NCBI GenBank assembly: GCA_050250755.1
Contig: JBFWOB010000007.1
Span: 1 to 64,000 of the forward strand
From: Ga0077555 sp050250755
Lineage (GTDB): Bacteria; Pseudomonadota; Alphaproteobacteria; Rhizobiales; Hyphomicrobiaceae
DNA: 64,000 nucleotides
Direction: 5' to 3'
Below, piece by piece: positions 18,021 to 26,228 of the stretch. The notes beneath the pieces were generated by a model. It was given only the letters and a program-made list of their open reading frames with translations, had not been told where the DNA came from and did not search any database. Position 1 is the first letter of the stretch, and every line of letters starts with the position of its first letter. The position numbers and the translations under genes are program-made.

Positions 18021-19754
18021 ATGCATATTCTGACGCGCGGGGACATTCCGCAACGGCTGCGGCTCGGCTCGGGCCTCATCCTTTTTCTGTTTGCGCTGAC
18101 GCACTTTCTCAACACTGCCGTCGGCCTTGTCAGTCTCGAGCAGATGGATCAGATCGACCGCTGGCGGGTGCTTGTGACGCGCTCGCTTGCAGGCACGATC
18201 ATTCTCGCAAGCGCGCTTGTCATTCATATTTTCTTCGCGCTTTGGAAACTCGCGCGCCGTACGACCTTTCGACTTCCATGGTGGGAACTCCTGCAGATTG
18301 TACTGGGGCTGCTGATCCCGTTTCTGCTGTTCCCTCACATCGTCAATACACGAATTGCAGCTAATTATTTCGGGGTAGAAACCAACTATCTCTATGAGTT
18401 GGCGCGGCTTTGGCCGGCAAGCGCCATTCTGCAAAGCACGCTGCTCGTAATCGTTTGGGTCCACGGGTGCCTTGGCATCCATTTCTGGCTGCGGCTGCAT
18501 CCGCCTTATCGGGCCATGCAGCCCGTTCTGCTGTTTCTCGCAATGACAATTCCATTGGCATCGCTCGCCGGATTCATGGTGTCAGGACGGGCCGTAGCGG
18601 GACTCATAGAGAACAAGGAGGCCTTTGATCGGGTGAAAGAGCTGACCCGATGGCCCGGTGCGGATGCCAACGAGCTGCTCGCGACCTATCGCGTCTGGGT
18701 CCGGCTTGGGTTCCTTGCACTTCTCGGTTTGATCGCAGCGATTTTCGCTATTCGATATCTTTCGTGGCTCTCATCGCCGCGCGTGTCGATCAGCTATGCC
18801 GGCGGGCCGACCGTGTCGGTTCCGATCGGGCCGACGCTGCTCGAGATGTCCCGTCTCAACAAGATTCCGCACGCCTCGGTGTGTGGCGGACGGGCACGAT
18901 GCTCCACGTGCCGCGTTCGTATCGAGGAGGGCGCGGAGAACCTGCCGCCAGCGGTATTTCCCGAGTCCGTTACGCTTGCCGCGATCGAGGCTCCCGCCAA
19001 CGTGCGCCTTGCTTGCCAGATCCGGCCCGCAAAGCCTCTCGTGGTGACGCGCCTACTACGGCCCGTCGGAACGGGTCCGGAAGCGGCCGGTGTGCCGGAG
19101 TCGGATTCGAGCGGTACGGAAAAGCCGCTTGCCGTACTCTACGTCAACATGCGCGAGTTCAACGAGCTCACCCGCACCAAGCTCCCCTACGACGTCGTGT
19201 TCCTGCTCAACCAGTTTTTCACGGCGGTTGGTACGGCGATCCGCTCGCAAGGCGGGACGATCGACAAATACATCGGCGATGGCGTGATTGCAGTGTTTGG
19301 GCAGCGGCACGGAGTTGAGGGCGGTTGCCGACAGGCATTGCGCGCCATTCGCGCCATTGATCTGGCGCTCGATCATCTCAACTCGGTGATCGGTCCCGAG
19401 CTCGGCCGAGCGGTCCGCATTGCGGCGGGTCTGCATGCGGGCCACCTCATTCTGGGACGTATCGGGCACGGCACGACTGTGGATCTCACGGTAGTCGGCC
19501 CAGCGGTCAAGATTGCGCTTCAACTCGAAGGCCTCGCCAAGGAGCGGGACGTGCAACTTGTCCTGTCACACGACGTGGCGCAACTTGCCGGCTGGGAGCC
19601 CGACGAGCATCTGATCACCAGCGTCGACGTGAACGGACTCGAGGAGCCGCTCGAGGTGGTGGATGTGCCGCGCGGGCGCGATCTCGCGGTGACGATTTTG
19701 GCGCCGGTGCAAGGAGAGCGCCAGCCGCGCGCAGCAGAGCCCGCTGAAAGCTGA
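18021..19754 (+). CDS. Membrane protein with [2Fe-2S] ferredoxin domain and class III cyclase-like domain
   Basis: A 577-residue three-part protein. Residues 1-255 form about six membrane helices with several histidines (FALTHFLNT, LVIHIFFALW, VWVHGCLGIHFWL), resembling a succinate-dehydrogenase-type cytochrome b anchor. Residues ~258-345 are a plant-type ferredoxin with C288, C294, C297 and C332. Residues ~365-550 resemble a class III nucleotidyl cyclase, retaining DKYIGDGVIAVFG. Key positions differ from active enzymes: the first metal Asp is Asn376 (YVNMREFNEL), and the GDTVNxAxRLE motif reads GPAVKIALQLE, replacing the transition-state Asn and Arg with Lys497 and Gln501. The fusion itself is a known bacterial type; loss of catalysis is my inference. 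Confidence 0.88.
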   Translation: MHILTRGDIPQRLRLGSGLILFLFALTHFLNTAVGLVSLEQMDQIDRWRVLVTRSLAGTIILASALVIHIFFALWKLARRTTFRLPWWELLQIVLGLLIPFLLFPHIVNTRIAANYFGVETNYLYELARLWPASAILQSTLLVIVWVHGCLGIHFWLRLHPPYRAMQPVLLFLAMTIPLASLAGFMVSGRAVAGLIENKEAFDRVKELTRWPGADANELLATYRVWVRLGFLALLGLIAAIFAIRYLSWLSSPRVSISYAGGPTVSVPIGPTLLEMSRLNKIPHASVCGGRARCSTCRVRIEEGAENLPPAVFPESVTLAAIEAPANVRLACQIRPAKPLVVTRLLRPVGTGPEAAGVPESDSSGTEKPLAVLYVNMREFNELTRTKLPYDVVFLLNQFFTAVGTAIRSQGGTIDKYIGDGVIAVFGQRHGVEGGCRQALRAIRAIDLALDHLNSVIGPELGRAVRIAAGLHAGHLILGRIGHGTTVDLTVVGPAVKIALQLEGLAKERDVQLVLSHDVAQLAGWEPDEHLITSVDVNGLEEPLEVVDVPRGRDLAVTILAPVQGERQPRAAEPAES

Positions 19755-19914
19755 GGGTCGGGAACGCTGGGCGCGAACGCCTCGGCAGGCGCGCAACATG
19801 AGCCGATCGCTACGTTGCCTGAGCTGCCCTCACGAGACGAAAACGGGTCTGTCGCCGAAGCGAAGGAACTCGGCTTCGGCCAGAGGGCGCGCCTACGGGT
19901 AGCAACAGGAGCGC

Positions 19915-20322
19915 TTATTCCTGGACTTGATGCACCTCGATGACATTGCCATCGGGATCGTGGAAGAAGATCTGCTGCCAGCCTTTCATGGCCCAGGCCC
20001 CGAAATCGGAATAGGGGATGCCGCGCTCCTCGAGCCGCTTCTTGAATGCGGCGATGTCGTCGGTCCGGAAGGCAATGTGGCCTTTCTCCAGCGGGTTGAT
20101 AGCCTGGCCCGTCTTGAAGCCGACCTGCAGGTCCCGCTCGGCGAGATGCACTTCCGACTGGCCGTCGGTGACGAAGGAGACCTTGCCCGCGTAGCCCTGC
20201 GAGGTATCGCGCGTCGCGTTGCGGGAGGGCTCGGCCTGCATATCGAGGACTTTGGTATAGAACTCGTCCATCGCCGAGACGTTGTTGGTCGTCAGGTTCA
20301 GGTGGTGCAGCATGAGTTTCAT
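19915..20322 (-). CDS. VOC (glyoxalase/dioxygenase) family protein
   Basis: A 135-residue protein of the vicinal-oxygen-chelate superfamily. It starts MKLMLHHLNLTTNNVSAMDEFYTKVLDM and ends IFFHDPDGNVIEVHQVQE, the typical paired beta-alpha-beta-beta-beta module with metal-ligand His and Glu at both ends (HHLNL, KGHIAF, VIEVHQ). Members include glyoxalase I, extradiol dioxygenases and fosfomycin-resistance enzymes; the substrate here cannot be assigned. It is a single minus-strand gene between two + strand genes. Confidence 0.88.
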   Translation of the reverse strand: MKLMLHHLNLTTNNVSAMDEFYTKVLDMQAEPSRNATRDTSQGYAGKVSFVTDGQSEVHLAERDLQVGFKTGQAINPLEKGHIAFRTDDIAAFKKRLEERGIPYSDFGAWAMKGWQQIFFHDPDGNVIEVHQVQE

Positions 20323-20542
20323 CGGGCGTCCTCCGTTGCCGGCGTCCTTCTTCGCCGAGCGACTCTAGTCATCCCCGTCGAGTTACGCCAAGCCCCAGAA
20401 TTCGGCCGCGTCGGGTGACGATTTGTCTTGAGGCCCCACCGGCTCTTTCTTGCTCTTGCCGGCGCCTGCGCCTATGGTCCGCGCCGCCTCGCAAGTCGCG
20501 AGATCTTCTCAAGCAACCCGACACCCAGAAAGGCAACGTGCC

Positions 20543-21745
20543 ATGGGCTTTTTTGCCGACAGCCTGAACCGGATCACTCCTTCCGCGACGATGGGCATCT
20601 CGGCGAAAGCGCGCGCTCTCGCAGCAGAAGGCCGGAACATCATCATTCTGAGCCAGGGAGAGCCGGACTTCGATACGCCGCAGAATATCAAAGATGCAGC
20701 GATCAAAGCCATCCAGTCTGGGAAAACGAAATACACCGACGCTGACGGCATGCCCGAGCTGAAAGAGGCCGTGGTGGGCAAGTTCCAGCGCGAGAACGGA
20801 CTCGAATACAAGCGCAGCCAGATCACGATCGGCTCGGGCGGCAAGCAGGTGCTGTTCAATGCGCTGTGCGCCACCATCAATCCGGGCGACGAGGTCGTGA
20901 TACCGGCTCCGTGCTGGGTCAGCTATGCCGACATCGTACAGTTCGCAGGCGGTAAGCCGGTGTTCGTCAACTGTGCGATGGAGGACGGGTATCGGCTTCG
21001 GCCGGAAGCGCTCGACCGCGCCATTACGCCGAAGACGAAGTGGTTCATGTTCAATGCGCCATCTAATCCGACTGGGGCGGCCTACTCGAAAGAGCAGATA
21101 AAAGCGTTGACGGACGTGCTGCTGAAGCATCCGCATGTTTGGGTGCTGACAGACGATATGTACGAGCATCTGCTCTATGACGGGCACGAGTTCTTCACGA
21201 TCGCCCAGGTGGAGCCAAGCCTCTACGAGCGGACGCTGACAGTGAACGGATTGTCCAAGGCCTATTGCATGACGGGCTGGCGCATTGGCTATGCCGGTGG
21301 GCCTGAGCCGCTCATCAAGGCCATGGGTAAGCTGCAGAGCCAGTCGACGTCCAATCCGTCGTCGATCTCGCAGTGGGCGGGTGTCGAGGCCCTGAATGGG
21401 CCGCAGCACTTCATCCCGGTCAACAACGAGAAATTCAAGGTCCGCCGCGATCTCGTCGTCTCGATGCTCAATCAGGCGAAAGGGATCAAATGCCCGAAGC
21501 CTGAGGGCGCGTTCTACGTCTATCCCTCGTGCGAAGGCGCGCTCGGCAAGACGACACCCAAGGGCACGAAGATCGTGACAGACGAGGATTTCGTGACGGC
21601 GCTGCTCGAAGAGGAAGGCGTTGCCACCGTGCACGGCGCAGCATTCGCGATGGCGCCGTTCTTCCGCGTCTCCTACGCGCTCGACAATGAGAGTCTGGAG
21701 GAAGCCTGCGGCCGCATTCAGAGGTTCTGCGGCAACTTGCGCTAA
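20543..21745 (+). CDS. Class I pyridoxal-phosphate aminotransferase (aspartate aminotransferase type)
   Basis: A 400-residue fold-type I aminotransferase of the alphaproteobacterial aspartate aminotransferase group (subfamily Igamma). The signature SQGEPDFDTPQNIKDAA is followed by GGKQVLFNAL, NAPSNPTGAAYS and the PLP-lysine region NGLSKAYCMTGWRIGYAGG; the carboxylate-binding Arg lies in FFRVSYALDNE. It probably interconverts aspartate and oxaloacetate, and some members also use prephenate. ATG at 20543 is chosen; a longer frame upstream is not conserved. A strong intrinsic terminator follows 22 bases after the stop, so the gene is monocistronic. Confidence 0.93.
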   Translation: MGFFADSLNRITPSATMGISAKARALAAEGRNIIILSQGEPDFDTPQNIKDAAIKAIQSGKTKYTDADGMPELKEAVVGKFQRENGLEYKRSQITIGSGGKQVLFNALCATINPGDEVVIPAPCWVSYADIVQFAGGKPVFVNCAMEDGYRLRPEALDRAITPKTKWFMFNAPSNPTGAAYSKEQIKALTDVLLKHPHVWVLTDDMYEHLLYDGHEFFTIAQVEPSLYERTLTVNGLSKAYCMTGWRIGYAGGPEPLIKAMGKLQSQSTSNPSSISQWAGVEALNGPQHFIPVNNEKFKVRRDLVVSMLNQAKGIKCPKPEGAFYVYPSCEGALGKTTPKGTKIVTDEDFVTALLEEEGVATVHGAAFAMAPFFRVSYALDNESLEEACGRIQRFCGNLR

Positions 21746-21766
21746 CATCCCGACACACCGTTGCAG

Positions 21767-21807
21767 CCGCCCGGAAGCGTTAAGTCGCTTTCGGGCGGTT
21801 CTTTTTT
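21767..21807 (+). terminator. Intrinsic terminator of the aminotransferase gene
   Basis: CCGCCCGGAAGCG (21767-21779) pairs with CGCTTTCGGGCGG (21786-21798) with a single G-U pair and a six-base loop. TTCTTTTTT follows directly. This is the cleanest Rho-independent terminator in the window. Confidence 0.93.
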
Positions 21808-21879
21808 GCGCACTTTAGAATGGCTCACGAAAAGTTAAGGCGCGAACCCTGAGCGGCTTGGATAGGTTCCAAATTTCCC

Positions 21880-21897
21880 ATGACCTGCCGAGGTCAT
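21880..21897 (+). promoter_or_regulatory. Hairpin/dyad just upstream of the cytochrome c556 ribosome-binding site
   Basis: ATGACCT pairs perfectly with AGGTCAT around a GCCG loop, ending only a few bases before the AAAGGAG ribosome-binding site of the cytochrome gene. It could be an operator dyad or an mRNA stem that affects stability or translation. No known regulator is assigned. Confidence 0.4.
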
Positions 21898-21913
21898 TGA
21901 AAAAGGAGCTCTA

Positions 21914-22366
21914 ATGTTGAAATCGAAAGTGCTGACTGGCCTCTCCTTGGTGGCTGGCGCCGCAGTCGTTGCGTCTGGTGTGGCGTTGGCTCAGGATGCA
22001 ATTGCGCAGCGCCAGCAACTTATGAAGGCCGTCGGCGGGGCGACGAAGCAGTCCGTGCAGATGGTGAAAGGGGAAATTCCCTTCGACGCGGCCAAAGCCA
22101 AGGCCAGCATGGATACCATTCACAAGAACTGGGGTGCTTTTGCGAAGCTCTTCCCCAAGGGCACGGAAACCGGAGGCGAGACGACGGCTTCGCCTAAGAT
22201 CTGGCAATCGTTCGAGGAATTCGACGCGAAGGGTCAGACAATGGCCGATGCTGCCGCCAAGGCGAGCGTCGCGGCAGAGCAGGGGGAAGCGCCCTTCAAG
22301 ACGGCATTCGGCGAAGTCGCGAAGAATTGCAAGGGCTGCCACCAAGAGTTCCGCATCAAGAAATAA
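21914..22366 (+). CDS. Cytochrome c556 / c' family, periplasmic monoheme cytochrome
   Basis: A 150-residue exported cytochrome c of class II. A signal peptide (MLKSKVLTGLSLVAGAAVVA, ending near ALAQ) precedes a four-helix-bundle domain. The single heme-binding motif CKGCH lies near the C-terminus (about residues 139-143), as is diagnostic for cytochromes c' and c556. It would act in the periplasm as an electron carrier or gas-binding protein. An AAAGGAG Shine-Dalgarno stands seven bases before the ATG, and the gene is bounded by terminators on both sides, so it is transcribed alone. Confidence 0.94.
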   Translation: MLKSKVLTGLSLVAGAAVVASGVALAQDAIAQRQQLMKAVGGATKQSVQMVKGEIPFDAAKAKASMDTIHKNWGAFAKLFPKGTETGGETTASPKIWQSFEEFDAKGQTMADAAAKASVAAEQGEAPFKTAFGEVAKNCKGCHQEFRIKK

Positions 22367-22393
22367 GATGCACAATCAGCGCGGCAATGGCAC

Positions 22394-22426
22394 AACGGGA
22401 GGGCACAACCTCCCGTTTGCCTTTTT
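22394..22426 (+). terminator. Intrinsic terminator of the cytochrome c556 gene
   Basis: AACGGGAGG (22394-22402) pairs perfectly with CCTCCCGTT (22409-22417) around GCACAA, followed by TGCCTTTTT. Confidence 0.92.
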
Positions 22427-22606
22427 GTGCGTGCAGGATGCGGCTTCATAAGGAACCGCCGGTCGGCAAATGCGCTTCAGTGTTATCGTCGAGCGATTGG
22501 GAGAAGCGTGGGCGTGTGAGACGTGCCGAGTGTATCGTCAAGCGGCGTTGCTTTTCCTGGGGCTTTTGCTGGCGACTTGCCTTTTTGTCTAAAGGACGCC
22601 GCAGCG

Positions 22607-23575
22607 ATGAGTGCCGCAATTCAGCCGTCGGTCCCGCCCCTCCCGACCGAGCCCTTCGTCGCTGAGCCTTTGGCGGAGCAAAAGTGGACTGCGCCCATTG
22701 AAGACGTCGCGGGGGACGGGCTTGTCGCGGTCGGCGTCAAACGCTGTTTCTCCTACCGGACTTTGGGCACGGCCGACGGACAGCCGGTGATCGCTCTCCA
22801 CGGTACGCCCGGCTCGCGATTGAAGTTTGTCGGCGCTCACGCGGCGGCGCAGCAGCATGGCATCAGGCTCATCGCGCCGGACCGTTGGGGTTATGGCGCG
22901 ACGACCGCTCACGAGGCGCCAACTCTTTCGCGCTTCGCACGGGATATTGGTCATTTCGCCGATAGGCTCGGGCTCGGCCGCTTTGGCGTGCTCGGGATAG
23001 CGGGTGGCGGACCGTTTGCCGTCGCCATTGCAGCCGAGATGCCGGAACGGGTCACGTCGCTGGCGCTGGCCGCTCCCGTGGGGCCCATCGCGGGCGAACC
23101 GGAAGATGAAATCACGCCGTTCCATCGGCTGTGCTTTGCAACGCTTTCTCAACAACGACCAGCGGTCGAGGCCGCGTTCCAGGCGTTTCGTACGATACTC
23201 GATGTCTCACCCGACGCTGGCGTGCGCGCGGCAATGTTGCGGATTGCGGCTGCGGATAGGCGGATGTTGTTACGCAAAGATATCGCCACTCATATTGGTC
23301 AGACGTTTATTGAGGGATTGCGGCCGGGTGTCGTGGGGCCTGTCACGGATCTCAGCCTGTTCGGCACGCCGTGGCACGTCGATCTTGCGCGCGTTCGTGC
23401 TCCAGCCCGCATTTGGCTTGGGTCAGAGGACGAAAACATTCCACGATCTGCTGCACTGCGACTGGCGGCACAGCTTCCGCAATGCGAATTTACTGACCTG
23501 TCGGGCGAGGGTCATTTGTGGATCGCCGATCACTTCGAGACTGTGCTCTCGTGGATGGCTGGACATGGGAAGTGA
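22607..23575 (+). CDS. Alpha/beta-hydrolase fold protein lacking the nucleophile serine
   Basis: A 322-residue alpha/beta-hydrolase fold protein. The oxyanion segment LHGTPGSRLKF and the putative acid and base (GSEDENIP and GEGHLWIADH) are present. The nucleophile elbow, normally GxSxG (often GISGGGP in this group), reads GIAGGGP, with Ala132 encoded by GCG at 23000-23002. Either the protein is a non-catalytic member of the fold or it uses another residue. ATG at 22607 follows AAAGGA at ten bases. It stands alone between the cytochrome terminator and a minus-strand transcript. Confidence 0.85.
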   Translation: MSAAIQPSVPPLPTEPFVAEPLAEQKWTAPIEDVAGDGLVAVGVKRCFSYRTLGTADGQPVIALHGTPGSRLKFVGAHAAAQQHGIRLIAPDRWGYGATTAHEAPTLSRFARDIGHFADRLGLGRFGVLGIAGGGPFAVAIAAEMPERVTSLALAAPVGPIAGEPEDEITPFHRLCFATLSQQRPAVEAAFQAFRTILDVSPDAGVRAAMLRIAAADRRMLLRKDIATHIGQTFIEGLRPGVVGPVTDLSLFGTPWHVDLARVRAPARIWLGSEDENIPRSAALRLAAQLPQCEFTDLSGEGHLWIADHFETVLSWMAGHGK

Positions 23576-23653
23576 CCCTGCAACTGGCTTCCGCTCGCGG
23601 ATGACTCGTGGCGCTGGAAGCTGCTCCAGTCTGACCTAGTTGTCCGTTCTTGG

Positions 23654-23694
23654 CTCCCAAAAAACAAGAAAGCCGGTGAGAACCGGCTTGGGAG
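23654..23694 (-). terminator. Intrinsic terminator for the small minus-strand gene
   Basis: On the minus strand ACCGGCTT/AAGCCGGT form an eight-base stem (23670-23677 with 23682-23689). It is followed by TCTTGTTTTTT, and an outer CTCCCAA/TTGGGAG pairing extends it across the T run. Its position fits the end of a transcript of the 77-codon gene at 23752-23985. Confidence 0.65.
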
Positions 23695-23751
23695 GAAACA
23701 CGCTGCAGAGCGCCACGTGGATGGGACACCCACAACGCCAAGTATTCCAGA

Positions 23752-23985
23752 CTAGGCAGGCTGGCGCCAACCCAGCGTGGGCCATACATTTTTCGCCCAT
23801 GCGGACAGTGCAGCGAGCGTGTCGCCGTGTAAGATGCGGCTTGCCGGTGTTGCGAGAACCAAGGCCCGGCTTTCCGCCGGCATCTCGTCCTCAATGGGTG
23901 TTTCAATCTCGGCTGCGTCATCGTCGGGAGTTGCCATGGCAAAACCCGCTGCCGATGCTGCCTTATTCAGTCTTTCAATACTCAT
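23752..23985 (-). CDS. Hypothetical small protein (77 aa)
   Basis: A 77-residue protein with no recognised domain. The first half is acidic (DDDAAEIETPIEDEMPAES), and the second half looks helical (GDTLAALSAWAKNVWPTLGW). GAGG lies about ten bases before the ATG, an intrinsic terminator lies downstream on the same strand, and an AT-rich stretch with a TTGACA box lies upstream, so a transcribed unit is plausible. Function unknown; it may be lineage-specific. Confidence 0.45.
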   Translation of the reverse strand: MSIERLNKAASAAGFAMATPDDDAAEIETPIEDEMPAESRALVLATPASRILHGDTLAALSAWAKNVWPTLGWRQPA

Positions 23986-24328
23986 AGCAGCTGCCCTCGA
24001 CGGGATCCTCAGGCTGCGGTGTTAACGTCCACATCCGGGATCTGGATCCTCGATGCGGCAATTATTCCTATAATTATATTGATGAGGCATAAATGCGCAT
24101 GTCAAGAGGAAACCTCGCGATTCCTTAGCTTTTTCCAAAGAATTCCTGCGGGTCAGTAACAACAGCCTAGTGCTTCGCGTAAAACTGCAGCCGTAAAAAT
24201 CAGGCGATGAAAATACTGTCGTTTTTCCTGGTTGTCGCGTGCAGGCCGACCCCGGGCCGAGAGTGTTTTTTCGTGACGCGTGACCATTGCAGCGGGGCCG
24301 GCCGCAAGCTATGGTCCCGCCCCGCTAA
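23986..24328. other. AT-rich intergenic region between the small gene and tRNA-Gln
   Basis: No reading frame is supported over these 343 bases. The stretch 24050-24200 is clearly AT-richer than the genome average and contains the palindrome TATAATTATA (24069-24078). It probably carries the promoter of the small minus-strand gene and, nearer 24300, the start of the tRNA transcript. Confidence 0.4.
24073..24105 (-). promoter_or_regulatory. Candidate promoter of the small minus-strand gene
   Basis: Reading the minus strand, TTGACA (24105-24100) precedes TATAAT (24078-24073). Both hexamers match consensus, but the 21-base spacing is too long for a normal sigma-70 promoter; an alternative CAATAT lies 18 bases from the -35. 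Confidence 0.3.
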
Positions 24329-24403
24329 TGGGGCGTAGCCAAGTGGTAAGGCAGTGGATTTTGATTCCACCATGCGGAGGTTCGAACCCTCCCGCCCCAG
24401 CCA
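24329..24403 (+). tRNA. tRNA-Gln (anticodon UUG)
   Basis: The acceptor arm TGGGGCG (24329-24335) pairs with CGCCCCA (24393-24399), followed by discriminator G and an encoded CCA. The anticodon stem GTGGA/TCCAC encloses the loop TTTTGAT, giving anticodon TTG, which reads CAA and CAG as glutamine. The T arm is GGAGG-TTCGAAC-CCTCC. The U1-A72 closing pair is typical of tRNA-Gln. Confidence 0.97.
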
Positions 24404-24438
24404 ATCCGTCCGTGAAATGCTCATTGCCCTGGCGTGCC

Positions 24439-25683
24439 TCAAGCCGCCGCGGCTAAACGAGGGACGGGCTGCTCTCTGATGGGCCAGTGGAGGATGGCGG
24501 CGCACAGGCTGAGGCCGATCGAGATCCACCACATCGCATCGTAGGACTTCGTCAGGTCGAACAGCACGCCGGCCAGCCACACACCGCAAAACGACCCGAA
24601 CTGGTGAGAGAGAAGTACGAAGCCAAAGAGCATCGATAGCCAGGCCGTGCCGAAGAAGGTGGCAACGAGACCGCTCGTCAAGGGGATCGTGGCGAGCCAG
24701 AAGAAGCCGAGCAATGTGCTCAAGGCGATGATCGTAATGCCGGACGGCGGCAGATAGAGAAGCCCCAGGAAGACGAAGCAGCGCACCAGATAGATGATGG
24801 TCAGAGCGACGCGCTTCTCGATGTAACGGGCGGATTGTCCGGCGATATACGTGCCGATGATGCCGATGATATTGGCGATGCCAACCGCTGTCAGGGCCCA
24901 AACAGCCACCCACGATGGCAAACCCAGCGTTGCGACGTAGGCCGGCAGGTGGACCGCGTAGAATGCGACGTGGAAACCACAGACGGAGTATCCAACGACC
25001 AGCAACCAATAGCTGGGTAGCCGAAAGGCCTCGTTGAATGCAGAGCGGAGGCTTTGCGGTTTCACGTCGCTCGATGTGGAGGGCTTGCCGCTGACGAGCC
25101 ACACGCACGGAAGGAGCAGCAGAAGCGTTGCGATGACTGCCAGAATGCTGCCCCGCCAGCCCATCGTTTCCATGAGAAGATGGGTGAATGGAAAGGCCAC
25201 GAAATTGCCAATCCCATTGGCGATGCCGAGTGCGGCAATGGCGGCTGTCCTGCGCGAGGGCGGTGCAGCGCGGCCCACCACGCCGACCAAGACAGTCAAG
25301 CCACACGCGCCGACGCCAAAGCCGAGCGATACGCCGCTCCACATCAGGTCGGATGGGCTCTGGGCAGCGTACAGAATGTAGTAGCCGACGATGATGAAGA
25401 TGAGGCCGGCCAGCGTCACACGGCCGGCTCCGACACGATCAGCAATGGCGCCCGCGACGACGCCTCCGATGCCCCATAGGAGGTTCGCAACGGCCATTGA
25501 TGTCGAGAAAGGCTCCAGACCGATGCCGAGGCTCGCGGAGACCGGCGGCATGTAAAGCCCAACGACCTGGCGCAAGCCGCCCGTCGTGCCGACGATCAAT
25601 CCTGAGGCCGCGATGATGCCCCACAGCGGCAGGCCGCACCGGCTTCCATCGGTGTTTGCTTCCGCGGACGTCGGGATCGCCAT
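24439..25683 (-). CDS. MFS transporter
   Basis: A 414-residue major facilitator superfamily carrier with twelve predicted membrane helices. The loop 2-3 signature appears as GGVVAGAIADRVGAGRV. The opening TTGGLRQVVGLYMPPVSASLGIG resembles the oxalate/formate and monocarboxylate antiporter-like branch, so a small organic anion is a reasonable but unproven substrate. It is transcribed singly toward the tRNA-Gln gene. Confidence 0.9.
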   Translation of the reverse strand: MAIPTSAEANTDGSRCGLPLWGIIAASGLIVGTTGGLRQVVGLYMPPVSASLGIGLEPFSTSMAVANLLWGIGGVVAGAIADRVGAGRVTLAGLIFIIVGYYILYAAQSPSDLMWSGVSLGFGVGACGLTVLVGVVGRAAPPSRRTAAIAALGIANGIGNFVAFPFTHLLMETMGWRGSILAVIATLLLLLPCVWLVSGKPSTSSDVKPQSLRSAFNEAFRLPSYWLLVVGYSVCGFHVAFYAVHLPAYVATLGLPSWVAVWALTAVGIANIIGIIGTYIAGQSARYIEKRVALTIIYLVRCFVFLGLLYLPPSGITIIALSTLLGFFWLATIPLTSGLVATFFGTAWLSMLFGFVLLSHQFGSFCGVWLAGVLFDLTKSYDAMWWISIGLSLCAAILHWPIREQPVPRLAAAA

Positions 25684-25920
25684 GTCAAAGCAGCCTCGTT
25701 CTCAAACGCTGTACCATCGACGGCCCACGCTACGCGTTCAGCAGCGTTAGCGTCCATCGGCTTTGATTGCGGGGAAAGCGCAGCATTACGACACCGAATA
25801 AGTTCCGGAGCCTGGCATCAGCACGAAGAGAATGGAGCGGGTGAACTGGTGACTGCTGGTGGGTCGATCAAAAAAACTCGCGTGACCGCTAATGGATGTC
25901 AGTAAAAATTTGCGGAGGTC

Positions 25921-25954
25921 GTCTCCCGGCGCCTTTCGTTGCGCGCCGGGAGAC
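25921..25954 (-). terminator. Strong hairpin after the small exported protein gene, probable terminator
   Basis: GTCTCCCGGCGC (25921-25932) pairs perfectly over 12 bases with GCGCCGGGAGAC (25943-25954), ten bases after the stop of the minus-strand gene. On the minus strand a T run (ATTTTT) occurs only about 11 bases beyond the stem, so termination efficiency is uncertain. Confidence 0.6.
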
Positions 25955-25964
25955 GGCTGATTTG

Positions 25965-26228
25965 TTACCAGCGGATGTCGCCGCTGTAGTATGGGACGCG
26001 GATGCGGACGTGGCCCCGTTCAGTGTCGACGTTCACACGGGTTGCCGGCGCGCGAACCCTGACGCGCGTATCGCCGGTCACCTCATCGACGCGGACACGC
26101 GTCGTCGGCGCCTTGACGCGGGTGACGCCATCCTCACGCGTGACGACGTCGCGGGCCGTGGCCGGCAAGGCGAGTGCTATGATCGCCAACGCGGCGCCTG
26201 CAGTGATTGTCGTGGTCTTGAAGCTCAT
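25965..26228 (-). CDS. Small exported protein with alternating Arg/Val repeats (87 aa)
   Basis: The product starts MSFKTTTITAGAALAIIALALPATA, a clear signal peptide. The mature part of about 60 residues is made of repeated strands such as TRVKAPTTRVRVDE, TRVRVRAPATRVNVDT and HVRIRVPYYSGDIRW. The alternating hydrophobic/charged pattern predicts a small beta structure in the periplasm. An AGGGG element ten bases upstream supports this start over one 15 codons further upstream. I do not recognise the family. A perfect 12-base stem follows the stop. Confidence 0.7.
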   Translation of the reverse strand: MSFKTTTITAGAALAIIALALPATARDVVTREDGVTRVKAPTTRVRVDEVTGDTRVRVRAPATRVNVDTERGHVRIRVPYYSGDIRW

